The translations under genes and the position numbers were made by a program. The notes beneath the pieces are model-generated. The model was not told the DNA's origin, did not search any database, and saw only the letters and a list, made by a program, of their open reading frames with translations. From NCBI RefSeq assembly GCF_000472785.1, contig NZ_AXAL01000010.1, positions 186,001 through 250,000 of the forward strand: 64,000 bases of DNA, given 5' to 3'. The DNA comes from Mesorhizobium loti CJ3sym (GTDB lineage Bacteria; Pseudomonadota; Alphaproteobacteria; Rhizobiales; Rhizobiaceae). Numbering within the stretch: the stretch's first letter is position 1; every line of letters starts with the position of its first letter. This document shows, piece by piece, positions 50,434 to 60,533 of the stretch.

Positions 50434-50576
50434 CCCCCACTCCGCCGAGCTTCGCTCGGCACCTCTCCCCCGATCGACGGGGGAGAGGAAAGGCGCTGAG
50501 CTCGCCGGCCTTGGCTCCCTTCCTCTCCCTCCGGAGGGGGGAGAGGTGGCGCCGCGAAGCGGCGACGGAGTGGGGG
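50434..50576. repeat. Palindromic intergenic mosaic repeat
   Basis: Terminal inverted repeats CCCCCACTCCG (50434-50444) and CGGAGTGGGGG (50566-50576) enclose a series of hairpins: GCCGAGC/GCTCGGC (50444-50460), CCTCTCCCCC/GGGGGAGAGG (50462-50488), a C/G-rich pair around 50522-50546 and GCCGC/GCGGC (50551-50563). It looks like a REP/MITE-type element of the kind dispersed in rhizobial genomes. It separates phnA from phnY. Confidence 0.75.
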
Positions 50577-50649
50577 AAGACATTGCCGAGACGCGATGGC
50601 CTGGCTGACAAAAGATCAATGTTGCTCACCGAGCACCGGGAAGACTGAT

Positions 50650-52107
50650 ATGACCAAGCTTGACCCTGCCATCAAAGTTCGTCACGAGCCGATGCGCATC
50701 GCCGGCAAGAAGGTCGATGCCGATGGCATCGTCGAGGTGCGCTATCCCTGGAACGACACCGTGATCGGCACCGTGCCGGCCGGCCGCGCCGAGCATGCCC
50801 GCCAGGCGTTCGAGATCGCCGCCGGCTACAAGTCGAAACTGACGCGCTATGACCGCCAGCAGATACTCTTTCGCACCGCCGAAGCGCTGGCGTCGCGCCG
50901 CGAAGAAATCTCCGATCTCATCACGTTGGAACTCGGCATCTCCAAGACGGACTCGCTCTATGAGGTCGGCCGCGCCTATGACGTGTTCACGCTGTCGGCG
51001 CAGATGTGCATCCAGGATGACGGCCAGATATTCTCCTGCGATCTCACCCCGCATGGCAAGGCGCGCAAGATCTTCACCACCCGCGAGCCGCTGAAGGCGA
51101 TCTCGGCGATCACGCCCTTCAATCATCCGCTCAACATGGTCTCGCACAAGGTGGCGCCGGCTATCGCCACCAACAATTGCGTGGTGGTCAAGCCGACCGA
51201 ACTGACGCCGATGACCGCTCTGCTCCTGGCCGACATTCTCTACGAAGCCGGCCTGCCGCCGGAAATGCTGTCGGTGGTGACCGGCTGGCCGGCCGACATC
51301 GGCAACGAGATGATCACCAACGAGAACATCGACCTGATCACCTTCACCGGCGGCGTGCCGGTCGGCAAGATGATCGCCCGCACCGCCGGCTACAAGCGCC
51401 AGGTGCTGGAACTCGGCGGCAACGATCCGTTGATCATCCTCAATGATTTGTCGGACGAGGATCTGGCAAAGGCGGCGGACCTGGCAGTGGCCGGAGCGAC
51501 GAAAAACTCCGGCCAACGCTGCACCGCGGTCAAGCGCATCCTCGTCCAGGAAAGCGTCGCCGATCGCTTCGTGCCGCTGGTGCTGGAACGGGCGAAAAAG
51601 ATCCGCTTCGGCGACCCGATGGACCGCTCGACCGACCTCGGCACCGTCGTGCACGAGAAGGCGGCAGCACTCTTCGAAGCCCGCGTACACATGGCCGCCG
51701 AGCAAGGCGCCGACATCCTCTACAATCCCGGCCGCCAAGGTGCGCTGCTGCCGCCGATCGTCGTTGACCGCGTGCCGCACACGTCCGAACTGGTGATGGA
51801 AGAAACCTTCGGGCCGATCATCCCGATCGTGCGTGCGCCGGATGATGACGAGGCGTTGATCGCGCTGTCCAACTCGACCGCCTTTGGCCTGTCGTCGGGC
51901 GTCTGCACCAACTCGTTTCCGCGCATGCAGAAATACATTGCCGGGCTTCAGGTCGGCACGGTCAACATCTGGGAAGTGCCCGGCTACCGCATCGAGATGT
52001 CGCCCTTCGGTGGCATCAAGGACAGCGGCAATGGCTACAAGGAAGGCGTCATCGAGGCGATGAAGAGCTATACCAATGTGAAGACATTCTCGCTGCCCTG
52101 GTCCTGA
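50650..52107 (+). CDS. phnY: Phosphonoacetaldehyde dehydrogenase
   Basis: 485 residues from ATG 50650. Aldehyde dehydrogenase superfamily; oxidises phosphonoacetaldehyde to phosphonoacetate with NAD. Glu254 (ELGGNDP) and Cys291 ([11 protein letters not shown]) are the catalytic pair, and FTGGVPVGK is the cofactor loop. It is separated from phnA by the palindromic repeat, so it may be partly uncoupled from phnWA transcription. The pathway order W-Y-A is complete with its neighbours. Confidence 0.92.
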   Translation: MTKLDPAIKVRHEPMRIAGKKVDADGIVEVRYPWNDTVIGTVPAGRAEHARQAFEIAAGYKSKLTRYDRQQILFRTAEALASRREEISDLITLELGISKTDSLYEVGRAYDVFTLSAQMCIQDDGQIFSCDLTPHGKARKIFTTREPLKAISAITPFNHPLNMVSHKVAPAIATNNCVVVKPTELTPMTALLLADILYEAGLPPEMLSVVTGWPADIGNEMITNENIDLITFTGGVPVGKMIARTAGYKRQVLELGGNDPLIILNDLSDEDLAKAADLAVAGATKNSGQRCTAVKRILVQESVADRFVPLVLERAKKIRFGDPMDRSTDLGTVVHEKAAALFEARVHMAAEQGADILYNPGRQGALLPPIVVDRVPHTSELVMEETFGPIIPIVRAPDDDEALIALSNSTAFGLSSGVCTNSFPRMQKYIAGLQVGTVNIWEVPGYRIEMSPFGGIKDSGNGYKEGVIEAMKSYTNVKTFSLPWS

Positions 52108-52180
52108 ACGGATTGTATCGTCGGCAGGACCAACCGAGGGGGCGTTTCGACGCTCCCTCCCTCGCGTTTCGGAGACCGTA

Positions 52181-53539
52181 ATGGCCGCGACCAAAGAACT
52201 TGTACACACAGAGGGCGATTCCAACACCACGGAGGCGCGCGGCCGCTGGGATGCAGGGCAGAGTGATCCGCGCATCCGCGGCCTGCTCGACCGCGACGCC
52301 GCCGCCTTCATGCACCAGAGCCTTTCCAGCCCTTGCCTTTCGACGATCGCAAAAGCTGAAGGCATCTGGATCGAAGATACGGCCGGGCGCCGCTTCATGG
52401 ATTTCCATGGCAACAGCGTGCACCACCTCGGCTACGGCCATCCGAGGCTGGTGGCTGCGATCAAGAAGCAGCTCGACGACCTCTGCTTCGCGCCCCGCCG
52501 CTTCACCTGCGAGCCCGCTGTCGAACTGGCGGAGAAGCTGGCGGCACTGGCGCCCGGCGATCTAGGCAAGGTGCTGTTCACCACCGGCGGTTCGGACGCC
52601 ATCGAGGTGGCGCTGAAGATCGCGCGCGCCGCCACCGGACGCTTCAAGACAGTGTCGTTCTGGGATGCGTTTCACGGCGCCGGTTTCGGTGCGGCAAGCG
52701 TCGGCGGCGAAGCGACCTTCCGCTCGCACATCGCAGGCCCGATGATGACCGGCACCGAGCACGTCGCGCCCTGGGACGGCTATCGATGCCCCTATGGCCA
52801 CGATTCCCTGGAGGCATCCGGGCTCGCTTGCGCCAACATGATCGCCTATGTGCTCGGCCGCGAACAGGACGTGGCGGCGGTCGTCGCCGAGCCGATGCGG
52901 GCGACGCCCAACCCGCCGCCGCCTGGCTTCTGGAAGCGCGTGCGCGAGGCCTGCGATCGGCACGGCACGCTGCTGATCTTCGACGAGATCCCGACCGGCC
53001 TCGGCAAGACGGGCAAATTCTTCGCCCACGAACATGATGGTGTGACGCCCGACATCGTCGTTCTCGGCAAGTCGCTCGGCGGCGGCATCCTGCCCATCGC
53101 CGCCGTCATTGCCCGCCGCGACCTCGACGTCACCGGCGGCTTTGCCATCGGCCACTACACCCATGAGAAGAACCCGGTGACGACGCGCGCCGCCCTGACC
53201 ACCATCGACATCATCATGGAGGAAGGTCTGGTCGAGCGGGCGGCCGGACTCGGTCGGCATATGCTCGGGCGCATGCAGGACCTGATGGCGCGCTCCGCCC
53301 ATGTCGGCGACGTCAGGGGCAGGGGGTTGATGGTGGGCGTCGAACTCGTTGAGGATCGCGCCACGCGCCAGCCAGCGCGAGAGCTCGCCGAGCGCGTCTT
53401 CTACGCGTGCCTTGAACAAGGGCTGAGCTTCAAGGTCAGCCAGGGCAATGTGCTGACACTGTCGCCGCCGCTGGTCATTTCGAAAAGTGATCTCGACCGC
53501 GCGCTCGACATCGTTGAGTCCGCAGTGCTGGCGGCCTGA
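52181..53539 (+). CDS. Class III PLP enzyme, PbfA-like phosphonate ammonia-lyase candidate
   Basis: 452 residues, aminotransferase class III fold. PLP lysine is Lys297 (LGKSLGGG), Asp268 in LIFDEIPTGLG contacts the ring nitrogen, and TTGGSDAIEVALK binds phosphate. Class III members next to phnWAY include PbfA, which eliminates ammonia from (R)-1-hydroxy-2-aminoethylphosphonate to give phosphonoacetaldehyde and so feeds PhnY. The context makes that assignment likely; a second AEP transaminase or ethanolamine-phosphate lyase relative is the alternative. Confidence 0.82.
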   Translation: MAATKELVHTEGDSNTTEARGRWDAGQSDPRIRGLLDRDAAAFMHQSLSSPCLSTIAKAEGIWIEDTAGRRFMDFHGNSVHHLGYGHPRLVAAIKKQLDDLCFAPRRFTCEPAVELAEKLAALAPGDLGKVLFTTGGSDAIEVALKIARAATGRFKTVSFWDAFHGAGFGAASVGGEATFRSHIAGPMMTGTEHVAPWDGYRCPYGHDSLEASGLACANMIAYVLGREQDVAAVVAEPMRATPNPPPPGFWKRVREACDRHGTLLIFDEIPTGLGKTGKFFAHEHDGVTPDIVVLGKSLGGGILPIAAVIARRDLDVTGGFAIGHYTHEKNPVTTRAALTTIDIIMEEGLVERAAGLGRHMLGRMQDLMARSAHVGDVRGRGLMVGVELVEDRATRQPARELAERVFYACLEQGLSFKVSQGNVLTLSPPLVISKSDLDRALDIVESAVLAA

Positions 53540-53541
53540 CC

Positions 53542-54552
53542 ATGAAGGCTGTGCGCACCGATAGGGAACTCGAATGCCCCGGCATTGACGCCGGTTTGCG
53601 TGCAAAGGGCGTCGAACTCGTGACGCTGCCTGACGGCATTCCCGAAGACGATCTGATCAACGCGGTCGCCGACGCCGATCTTCTGCTGATGTGCTACGCG
53701 CCGATTACCGCGCGCGTGATCGATGCCGCTCCTAAGCTGAAGGGCATTGTTAAATACGGCGTCGGCATCGATGCCATCGACATCCCTGCCGCGATGCGGC
53801 GCGGCATTCCCGTTGTCAACGTGCCTGAATATGCCGAGGAAACCGTCGCCGAGGGTGCGTTCGCCCTGATGATCGCGCTGGCCAAGCGGCTGCCGGCAAT
53901 TACCGCGGCGGTGTCTCGCGATGGCTGGGTCTGGCCCGGGCAGCGCTGGCTGGGACGCGATATTTCCGGCGCCACGCTCGGCCTCGTCGGCTGCGGCAAG
54001 ATCGGCCGCAGCATGGCGCGCATGGCAGGCCAGGGGTTTCGTGCCCGCGTGCTTGGCTTCGATCCTGGTGTCGATGCGGCTACCATGAAGGTCGCCGGCA
54101 TCGAGAAGCTCGATGACCTCCAGGCGATGCTGCGCGCCTGCGACTTTGTTTCCCTCCACTGCGTGCTCAACGACAAGACACGCGGCCTGATCGGCAAGGC
54201 GGAACTCGCCTGCCTGAAGCCCTCCGCCATCATCATCAATGTCTCGCGCGGCGCGCTCATCGACGAGGTAGCACTTGTCGAGGCGATCGTTGCCGGGCGC
54301 ATTGGCGGCGCCGGGCTCGATGTCTATTCGGTCGAACCTCTGGCCAGATCAGGCCACCCGATGAGTGCGCTGTTCGATCGCGACAATGTGATCCTGTTTC
54401 CGCATCTCACCTTCTTCACACACGAGGCGATGCGCCGGCTCGAGGATGACACGCTGGCGCGCTGCTTCGAGATCCTTGACGGCCGGCCGGTGACCATCCG
54501 CTCGCATGATCCGCGTTTGCGGGCGCAGGCATCAGGCGTTTTATTCGGCTGA
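53542..54552 (+). CDS. D-2-hydroxyacid dehydrogenase
   Basis: 336 residues, starts 2 bp after the PLP enzyme stop, so it is co-transcribed. The Rossmann motif is LGLVGCGKIGRSMARMA; the catalytic Arg is in NVSRGALIDE, Glu in GLDVYSVEPL and His in FPHLTFFTHEA. PGDH-like family. Within a phosphonate operon it may reduce or oxidise a phosphonopyruvate- or hydroxy-phosphonate-type intermediate, which is not part of the textbook phnWAY route. Confidence 0.83.
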   Translation: MKAVRTDRELECPGIDAGLRAKGVELVTLPDGIPEDDLINAVADADLLLMCYAPITARVIDAAPKLKGIVKYGVGIDAIDIPAAMRRGIPVVNVPEYAEETVAEGAFALMIALAKRLPAITAAVSRDGWVWPGQRWLGRDISGATLGLVGCGKIGRSMARMAGQGFRARVLGFDPGVDAATMKVAGIEKLDDLQAMLRACDFVSLHCVLNDKTRGLIGKAELACLKPSAIIINVSRGALIDEVALVEAIVAGRIGGAGLDVYSVEPLARSGHPMSALFDRDNVILFPHLTFFTHEAMRRLEDDTLARCFEILDGRPVTIRSHDPRLRAQASGVLFG

Positions 54553-54667
54553 TAGCCGTTATTTTTCAAATTGATAGGCGCCGTCAGCGCAGCTGCGGTC
54601 GCGCCCACGACAGGGATGCGACAGTTCCACGACAAATATCAGCAGAATCTTTGCTGTCATAAAATAA

Positions 54668-54686
54668 ATAGATTTTACTTATCGAT
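54668..54686. promoter_or_regulatory. GATTT(T/G)AC element 3 (phnS upstream)
   Basis: ATAGATTTTACTTATCGAT (54668-54686) shares GATTT-N-ACTTAT with element 1 and GATTTTAC with element 2. It is 122 bp upstream of phnS in an AT-rich part of the 255-bp intergenic region. Confidence 0.45.
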
Positions 54687-54807
54687 CGCCAATCCCCAAA
54701 GTTGTCACAACGACGACATCCAATCGGCTCAACGTCCGCCAGAGATACGAAGCCGGTCGGTCCTAGTACATCGCAGAATGTGCCATCAATCACAGGGGAA
54801 CTGATCC

Positions 54808-55839
54808 ATGAAGTCGCGAAATCTCACCATAGCCATGGCCTTCACCGCGTCGCTGCTGGCGTCGTCGGCTCTCGTCGCACCGGCGCTCGCCGACGGCGTC
54901 GTCACCATCTATTCCGCCGACGGCCTGCATGACGGCAATGGCAGCTGGTACGAGACCGAATTCGCTGCCTTCACCAAGGCCACCGGTATCACTGTGCAGT
55001 ATATCGAGGCAGGCTCGGGCGGCGTCGTCGAACGCGTCGCCAAGGAGAAATCCAACCCGCAGGCCGACGTGCTGGTAACCTTGCCGCCCTTCGTCCAGCG
55101 CGCCGCCGCTGATGGCCTGCTGCAGGACTACAAGCCGGAAGGCGCCGACCAGATCGATGGCGGCACCGACAAGTACCGGCCTGTCGTCAACAACTATATG
55201 AACTTCATCTACAACAGCGCCGTGCTTTCGGAAGCGCCGAAGAGCTACAACGATCTGCTCGATCCGAAGTTCAAGGGCAAGATCCAGTATTCGACCCCCG
55301 GCCAGGCCGGCGACGGCACAGCCGTCATGCTGCAGATCATCCATGCCTTCGGCGGCGAGGATGCCGGCTTCGCATTCATGAAGAAGCTGCAGGACAACAA
55401 TGTCGGCCCGTCCGCCTCGACAGGCAAGCTGACCGCGTTGGTCAACAAGGGCGAACTGCATGTCGCCAATGGCGATCTGCAGATGAACATGTCGCAGATG
55501 GCCGGCAACCCAAATATCAAGGTGTTCTGGCCAGCGGGACCTGACGGCGTGCGCTCTACCTTCGCGCTGCCCTATGAAATCGGCCTGGTCACCGGCGCGC
55601 CCAATGCCGACAACGGCAAGAAGCTGATCGATTTTCTGCTCGCCAAGGAAGCCCAGTCGACCGTAAGCTCTGTTGCGCTTGGCCTTCCGGCCCGCAAGGA
55701 CGTGAAGCCGGATGACGCCAACTTCGCCAAGGCGCAGGAGGCGATGAAGGGTGTCACCATCTGGTCACCCAACTGGGACGAGGCGCTGAGCAAGCTGCCA
55801 GACTACGTCAAGAAGTGGAACGAGGCGACCGGAAGCTGA
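54808..55839 (+). CDS. phnS: 2-aminoethylphosphonate ABC binding protein
   Basis: 343 residues with a signal peptide (to about residue 28, [10 protein letters not shown]). The mature protein is an iron/AEP-type SBP_bac_6 member: [45 protein letters not shown] and [11 protein letters not shown]. It is followed by ATPase and two permeases in the PhnSTUV order and preceded by the AEP catabolic genes, which supports 2-aminoethylphosphonate or a hydroxylated analogue as ligand. Confidence 0.88.
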   Translation: MKSRNLTIAMAFTASLLASSALVAPALADGVVTIYSADGLHDGNGSWYETEFAAFTKATGITVQYIEAGSGGVVERVAKEKSNPQADVLVTLPPFVQRAAADGLLQDYKPEGADQIDGGTDKYRPVVNNYMNFIYNSAVLSEAPKSYNDLLDPKFKGKIQYSTPGQAGDGTAVMLQIIHAFGGEDAGFAFMKKLQDNNVGPSASTGKLTALVNKGELHVANGDLQMNMSQMAGNPNIKVFWPAGPDGVRSTFALPYEIGLVTGAPNADNGKKLIDFLLAKEAQSTVSSVALGLPARKDVKPDDANFAKAQEAMKGVTIWSPNWDEALSKLPDYVKKWNEATGS

Positions 55840-55871
55840 CACCCGAGGACAGAAATCCGGAGGATCAAGCC

Positions 55872-57017
55872 ATGTCGGCTGTCGCCTTTACTGGTACCAG
55901 TGTCATGGATATCGACGCCGCGAAAATTCGCGGCGCCGGTTCCAATGTCCACTTCGACAAGGTCAGCGTCGCCTATGGCTCGCATGTCGTCCTGCACCCG
56001 TTGACGCTGGACATCGCACCCGGCGAAATCCTGGCGATGATCGGCCCGTCCGGATCGGGCAAGACCACTGCCTTGCGGGCGGTCGCCGGCTTCGTCCGGC
56101 CGGCGAGCGGCCGCATTCGCATCGGCGCTACCGATGTCACCGATCTGCCGCCTTACGAGCGCGGTCTCGGCATGGTGGTCCAGAACTACGCGCTGTTTCC
56201 GCATATGCGGGTCGAGGACAACGTTGCCTTCGGCCTGCGGGCGCAAGGTGCCGACAAGGCGCTGATTGGCGAACGGGTAAAAGACGCGCTCGCCACGGTC
56301 GGCATGGCGACGTTTGCCCGGCGCTATCCACGCGAACTCTCCGGCGGCCAGCAGCAGCGTGTGGCGATTGCCCGCGCGCTTGCCGTGCGGCCGCGCGTGC
56401 TCCTGCTCGATGAGCCGCTGTCGGCGCTCGACGCGCAGATCCGCCGCAACATGGTCGAGGAGATTGCTCGCCTGCACCGCAGCCTGCCGGGCCTGACCAT
56501 CCTCTATGTCACCCATGACCAGACCGAGGCGCTGACGCTCGCCGACAAGATCGCCATCATGCGCGACGGCAGGGTCTGTTCGCATGGACCGACGACGGAA
56601 CTCTATCGCCGCCCGCCGAACCGCTTCACCGCCGAGTTCCTCGGCCGCGCCAACCTGCTGCCGGTGACGGTCGCCGAAGCGGTCGGGTCGAAGGGCTTTG
56701 CCACGGCAAGGCATGGCGATGTGGTGCTGACCGGCGCCGGCCGTGACGAGGAGGCCGGCGACAAGAGCCTGCTCTGCATCCGGCCGCAGCATCTCAGCCT
56801 GACAGCGGGCGGCGAGCATACCAACCGCATCGTCGGCACGCTCAGGGAAGTGCACTGGCAGGGCGAACTCACCCACCTCGTGCTCGATGTCGATGGAACG
56901 CCCGTGCGCGTCTCGGCGACGAAACTGCCGGTCGAACTGCCCGAACCCGGCGCCAAGGTGCCGCTGTTCTTCGCACCCGCCGACACCTCGCTGCTTCCGG
57001 AAGACGCCGGTGTCTGA
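55872..57017 (+). CDS. phnT: 2-aminoethylphosphonate ABC transporter ATPase
   Basis: 381 residues from ATG 55872, GGAGG eight bases upstream. Walker A GPSGSGKTT, signature LSGGQQQRVAIARAL, Walker B LLDEPLSALD and the H-loop THDQTEAL are intact, with a C-terminal TOBE-like regulatory domain (about residues 290-375). Belongs to the PotA/PhnT group. It ends 8 bp inside the next gene. Confidence 0.92.
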   Translation: MSAVAFTGTSVMDIDAAKIRGAGSNVHFDKVSVAYGSHVVLHPLTLDIAPGEILAMIGPSGSGKTTALRAVAGFVRPASGRIRIGATDVTDLPPYERGLGMVVQNYALFPHMRVEDNVAFGLRAQGADKALIGERVKDALATVGMATFARRYPRELSGGQQQRVAIARALAVRPRVLLLDEPLSALDAQIRRNMVEEIARLHRSLPGLTILYVTHDQTEALTLADKIAIMRDGRVCSHGPTTELYRRPPNRFTAEFLGRANLLPVTVAEAVGSKGFATARHGDVVLTGAGRDEEAGDKSLLCIRPQHLSLTAGGEHTNRIVGTLREVHWQGELTHLVLDVDGTPVRVSATKLPVELPEPGAKVPLFFAPADTSLLPEDAGV

Positions 57018-57867
57018 CGCTGTCGCAATTGGCGCGCCGGCGATCAGGCGGGAACCCGGTAAATTCTGGATCGTGCCGCCGGCGGCACTGCTGGCGCTGC
57101 TATTCTTCTATCCTCTGGCGCTGATTGCCCGGGAGGCCTTCCTCGACGACAGCGGTGTCGCCAATCCCGCCGAGATCATCAGCGTCCTGCATTCGCGCTT
57201 CTTCCTCAACGCGCTGATCAACACGGTGACGATCTCGGTTTCCGCGACGGCGGGATGCCTGATCGTCGGCCTCGTGCTGGCGCTGATCCTCGCCTTCGTG
57301 CCGTTCCCCGGTAGCGGCTTTATCGCCAGGCTGATCGACACCTTCATAGCGCTGCCGACCTTCCTGGTGACGCTCGCCTTCACCTTCCTCTACGGTTCCG
57401 CCGGCATGCTCAATGCCAGCCTGATGGAGACCTTCTCGCTGCCGCTGCCGCCGGTCGATTTCCTGTATTCAACCTGGGGCGTGGTGCTGGCCGAAGTCAC
57501 CGTCTACACGCCCTTCATCCTGCGGCCGCTGCTCGCCGCCTTCTCGCTGGTCGATCGCGGTCAGATCGAAGCCGCGAGCGTGCTTGGCGCGCGGCCGTTC
57601 CGCATCGTGCGCCAGGTCATCCTCCCGGCCGCAATACCGGCACTCATCGCCGGCGGCAGCCTCTGCCTGCTGTTGACCGTCAATGAGTTCGGCATCGTGC
57701 TGTTCATCGGCGCCAAGGGCGTCATCACGCTGCCGCTGCTGATCTATGGCAAGGCGATCCAGGAATCGGCCTATCAGGTCGCCTGCATCATCGCCGTGGT
57801 CAACATCGCGCTGTCGCTCGGCCTGTTCGGCCTCTACCGCTTCGCCGCCGGCCGGTTGGGAGTCTAG
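57010..57867 (+). CDS. phnU: 2-aminoethylphosphonate ABC transporter permease
   Basis: 285 residues from GTG 57010, which has GGAAG six bases upstream and overlaps the ATPase stop by 8 bp; longer frames run through the ATPase gene and are rejected. About six helices, with the coupling motif EAASVLGARPFRIVRQVILPAAIPAL. Pairs with the following permease. Confidence 0.88.
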   Translation: MSDAVAIGAPAIRREPGKFWIVPPAALLALLFFYPLALIAREAFLDDSGVANPAEIISVLHSRFFLNALINTVTISVSATAGCLIVGLVLALILAFVPFPGSGFIARLIDTFIALPTFLVTLAFTFLYGSAGMLNASLMETFSLPLPPVDFLYSTWGVVLAEVTVYTPFILRPLLAAFSLVDRGQIEAASVLGARPFRIVRQVILPAAIPALIAGGSLCLLLTVNEFGIVLFIGAKGVITLPLLIYGKAIQESAYQVACIIAVVNIALSLGLFGLYRFAAGRLGV

Positions 57868-57869
57868 CC

Positions 57870-58667
57870 ATGCTGGTCTGGTCGCGCCCTGGTCGCATCG
57901 TGCTGTGGCTGCTCTTCGCGCTGATCTTCGGCGTACTGTTCCTGGCGCCGCTGGCTGTCATCCTGTTGTCCAGCCTTGCCGATCAATGGAACGGCGTGCT
58001 GCCCAATGGCCTGACCACCGAGCATTACACCGATGTCGTCCAGGGCCAGGCGTGGAACGCGGTGAAGGCCAGCCTGGTCACCGGCTTTCTGGCCAGCGCA
58101 CTGGCGTTGGTCAGCGGCACCTGGGCCGCGCTTGCGCTCCGCGTCCAAGGCGCAACGCTGAGCACGGTGCTCGGTTTGCTGTTCTTCATCCCAAGCGCGG
58201 TACCTTCGGTGTCCGTCGGCCTTGGCCTGCTGGTCGCCTTCAGCCATCCGCCGCTGCTGCTCAACGGCACGATCGCGATCGTCATGATCGCGCATTTCGT
58301 GCTGATCTCGGCCTTCACCTTCGGCAATGTCTCGGCCGGCCTTGCGCGGCTGTCGCCCGATTTCGAACAGGTGGCATCGAGCCTCGGCGCGCGGCCGGCC
58401 TACCGGCTCTGGCACGTCACGCTGCCGCTGCTGGCGCCCTATCTGGTCGCCGCCTTTGGCTTGAGCTTCGCGCTGTCGATGGGTGAGCTTGGCGCCACCG
58501 TCATGGTCTACCCGCCGGGCTGGGTGACGCTGCCGGTGTCGATCTTCAGCCTCACCGACCGTGGCGACATCTTTGCCGGTGCCGCGCTCACCATGATCCT
58601 GGTGGCGGCAACGCTGGTCCTGCTGCTCGGCTTGGAGCGCGTTACGAAGCGCGCCACCGGCGCATAG
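57870..58667 (+). CDS. phnV: 2-aminoethylphosphonate ABC transporter permease
   Basis: 265 residues, ATG 2 bp after the previous stop. Six predicted helices and the EAA-type loop FEQVASSLGARPAYRLWHVTLPLLAPY. Last gene of the phosphonate block; it converges on a MaoC-type gene with 11 bp between stops. Confidence 0.9.
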   Translation: MLVWSRPGRIVLWLLFALIFGVLFLAPLAVILLSSLADQWNGVLPNGLTTEHYTDVVQGQAWNAVKASLVTGFLASALALVSGTWAALALRVQGATLSTVLGLLFFIPSAVPSVSVGLGLLVAFSHPPLLLNGTIAIVMIAHFVLISAFTFGNVSAGLARLSPDFEQVASSLGARPAYRLWHVTLPLLAPYLVAAFGLSFALSMGELGATVMVYPPGWVTLPVSIFSLTDRGDIFAGAALTMILVAATLVLLLGLERVTKRATGA

Positions 58668-58678
58668 CGCGGACTTCG

Positions 58679-59125
58679 TCAGGCCGGCTTGCGTTCGACG
58701 ATATAGATGTGGTCGGCCGCCAGCACCACTTCGCCGCGCTGGTTGATCACCTCGCAACGCTCGATCACCCGTCCCGAACCCGGCCGCTTCGGATCGTCCT
58801 CCTTGGCCGTGATCGTGGTGCGCGTGCGGATCGTGTCGCCGATGAACACCGGCTTGATGAAGCGCAGCCGGTCATAGCCATAGGAGAAGGCGACGGGATT
58901 GACGATGCTTGCCGTCAACCCGATGCCGACCGAGAACACCAGCGTGCCATGCGCGATGCGCTGGCCGAACGGCGTCGTCTTCATGTACTCGGCGTCCATA
59001 TGGTGCGGGAAGAAATCGCCGGTGTGGCCCGCATGGACGACGAAGTCTGTCTCGGTGATGGTGCGGCCGGAGGTGAGGCGCGACGAGCCGATTTCGTAGT
59101 CCTCGAAATACTGGATCTGTTCCAT
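58679..59125 (-). CDS. MaoC-type (R)-hydratase family protein
   Basis: 148 residues, single hot-dog fold. The hydratase-2 motif is in [35 protein letters not shown], with a Gly-Asp and His typical of MaoC dehydratases; [11 protein letters not shown] is the family's second landmark. It usually hydrates enoyl-CoA, but stand-alone members also act on sugar-acid or organic-acid substrates. Last gene of the sugar-acid operon; the start overlaps the oxidoreductase stop (1 bp). Confidence 0.85.
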   Translation of the reverse strand: MEQIQYFEDYEIGSSRLTSGRTITETDFVVHAGHTGDFFPHHMDAEYMKTTPFGQRIAHGTLVFSVGIGLTASIVNPVAFSYGYDRLRFIKPVFIGDTIRTRTTITAKEDDPKRPGSGRVIERCEVINQRGEVVLAADHIYIVERKPA

Positions 59126-60201
59126 CAGGGCCTTTCCGCGATCGGCGTTGCCGGCGCCGCGCTCGATTTATAGGCGGCTTCCACCAGCGCCATAGTGTTC
59201 CAGGCGTCCTCAACCGAACTGACCAACTCGTTGTCTTCGCCCGTGGCAAAGCGCTGGACATTGGCCATACGGCCGACGAAGGCATCAGGGAACCATTCGC
59301 CGGCGAGCGGTACGGTAACCCAGTCCGTCCCGCCTTTCGGATAGATTTCCAGTATATCTGGCTCGCCCCGAGGATAGTCGAGGTTGAGGCCAAGTTTGAG
59401 ATAGGCCGCACCTTCGGTGCCGCAAATTCGAAACTCGCAGGCCTGGTGCCGGCGGCCGAATTTGTGGTCGTGGTTGATCGACAGCGCGCAGCGCACGGTG
59501 TCGCCATAGTCGAGAATGGCGCTCGTGCGGGTCTGCGCCACCTTGTGGTTGGGATGGCCGAGCGTCTTGGCGTGGACCCCCTTGGGGTCGCCAAGCAATT
59601 GCCTGACGAGGTCGAGATAATGAATCGAGTGCATGGCGATCTCGACACGCGGCGCCTTGAGCAGGAACTCCCACAATTGCCACGGCGTCGCCAGCGCCAG
59701 CCAGGCATCGAAGTCGACGACCTCGCCCAGCCAGCCCTTGGCGATGGCATCCTTGAGCGCCAGCATCATCGGCGCGAAGCGCAGCTGGAAATTCACCGCT
59801 GCCTTGAGATCCTTGGCGCGGCAGATTTCGAGGATTTCGGTTGCCTCGCCGAGATAGTTGCCCATCGGCTTCTGGATCAGTGCGACCGCCCGGTCGGGCA
59901 AAGCCTTCAGGATCTCGGCGTGCCGTCCCGGCGGCGTCGCCAGATCGAAGATCGCATCCTTGACATCAGCGGCTTCATCGACCGAGCGGAATGCCGTGAC
60001 ACCCCATTTCTCGGCCAGGGTCTGCGCCTTGGCCTCATCCGGATCATAGAGGCCGGCAATCGGAAAGCCCGCCTTTTTGTAGGCCGGAAAATGCGCGTCG
60101 CCGACGATCGATCCGGCACCGAAGGTGACAATCGGCCGGGGCTTCGAGGGTTTGGGCCAGGACTGAGTGAGTGAGGCAGGGTCGAAACCGCCTTCAGTCA
60201 T
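59125..60201 (-). CDS. Gfo/Idh/MocA family oxidoreductase
   Basis: 358 residues from ATG 60201, overlapping the mutarotase stop by 8 bp; the longer frame (to 60336) runs through the mutarotase gene. NAD-binding start [21 protein letters not shown], the EKP-type motif as IQKPMGNYL, and a C-terminal domain with [15 protein letters not shown]. Members oxidise sugars or inositols. The EKP lysine is present but Glu is replaced by Gln. Confidence 0.85.
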   Translation of the reverse strand: MTEGGFDPASLTQSWPKPSKPRPIVTFGAGSIVGDAHFPAYKKAGFPIAGLYDPDEAKAQTLAEKWGVTAFRSVDEAADVKDAIFDLATPPGRHAEILKALPDRAVALIQKPMGNYLGEATEILEICRAKDLKAAVNFQLRFAPMMLALKDAIAKGWLGEVVDFDAWLALATPWQLWEFLLKAPRVEIAMHSIHYLDLVRQLLGDPKGVHAKTLGHPNHKVAQTRTSAILDYGDTVRCALSINHDHKFGRRHQACEFRICGTEGAAYLKLGLNLDYPRGEPDILEIYPKGGTDWVTVPLAGEWFPDAFVGRMANVQRFATGEDNELVSSVEDAWNTMALVEAAYKSSAAPATPIAERP

Positions 60202-60523
60202 GGTGGAAGACCTCGTCCATGCCGGCCCACCATTCGCCTTCCGTGCGGGTCGTGAGCGGTTCCTGGCATGGCATGCACACAGCCCACCATTCCTGCGTCC
60301 TGGGGTCGGCGGCCATCTTGGCCATGTCGGCCGCATAGTCGGTGCCGTGGTATTCGAAGGTGGAAAACAACAGGTTCTCCGGGCGCTTCAGATAGATCGA
60401 ATAATTCTTGATGTTGCAGGCCGAGATCATGGTCAGCACGTCGGGCCAGACGGCGGCATGGAGGCGGACATACTCCTCGACCTTCTCCGGCTTCAGCCCC
60501 AGAATCATCCCCATCCGCTGCAT
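60194..60523 (-). CDS. L-rhamnose mutarotase family protein
   Basis: 109 residues, ferredoxin-like dimer of the RhaM/RhaU family that interconverts alpha and beta anomers of L-rhamnose or similar sugars. Recognisable parts are LGLKPEKVEEYVRLHAAVWPDVL (with the catalytic His), NYSIYL, and the C-terminal tryptophan-rich MDEVFHHD end with WWAVCMPCQEPL. The gene lies 10 bp after the enolase-superfamily gene. Confidence 0.9.
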   Translation of the reverse strand: MQRMGMILGLKPEKVEEYVRLHAAVWPDVLTMISACNIKNYSIYLKRPENLLFSTFEYHGTDYAADMAKMAADPRTQEWWAVCMPCQEPLTTRTEGEWWAGMDEVFHHD

Positions 60524-60533
60524 GTTCGTCCCC

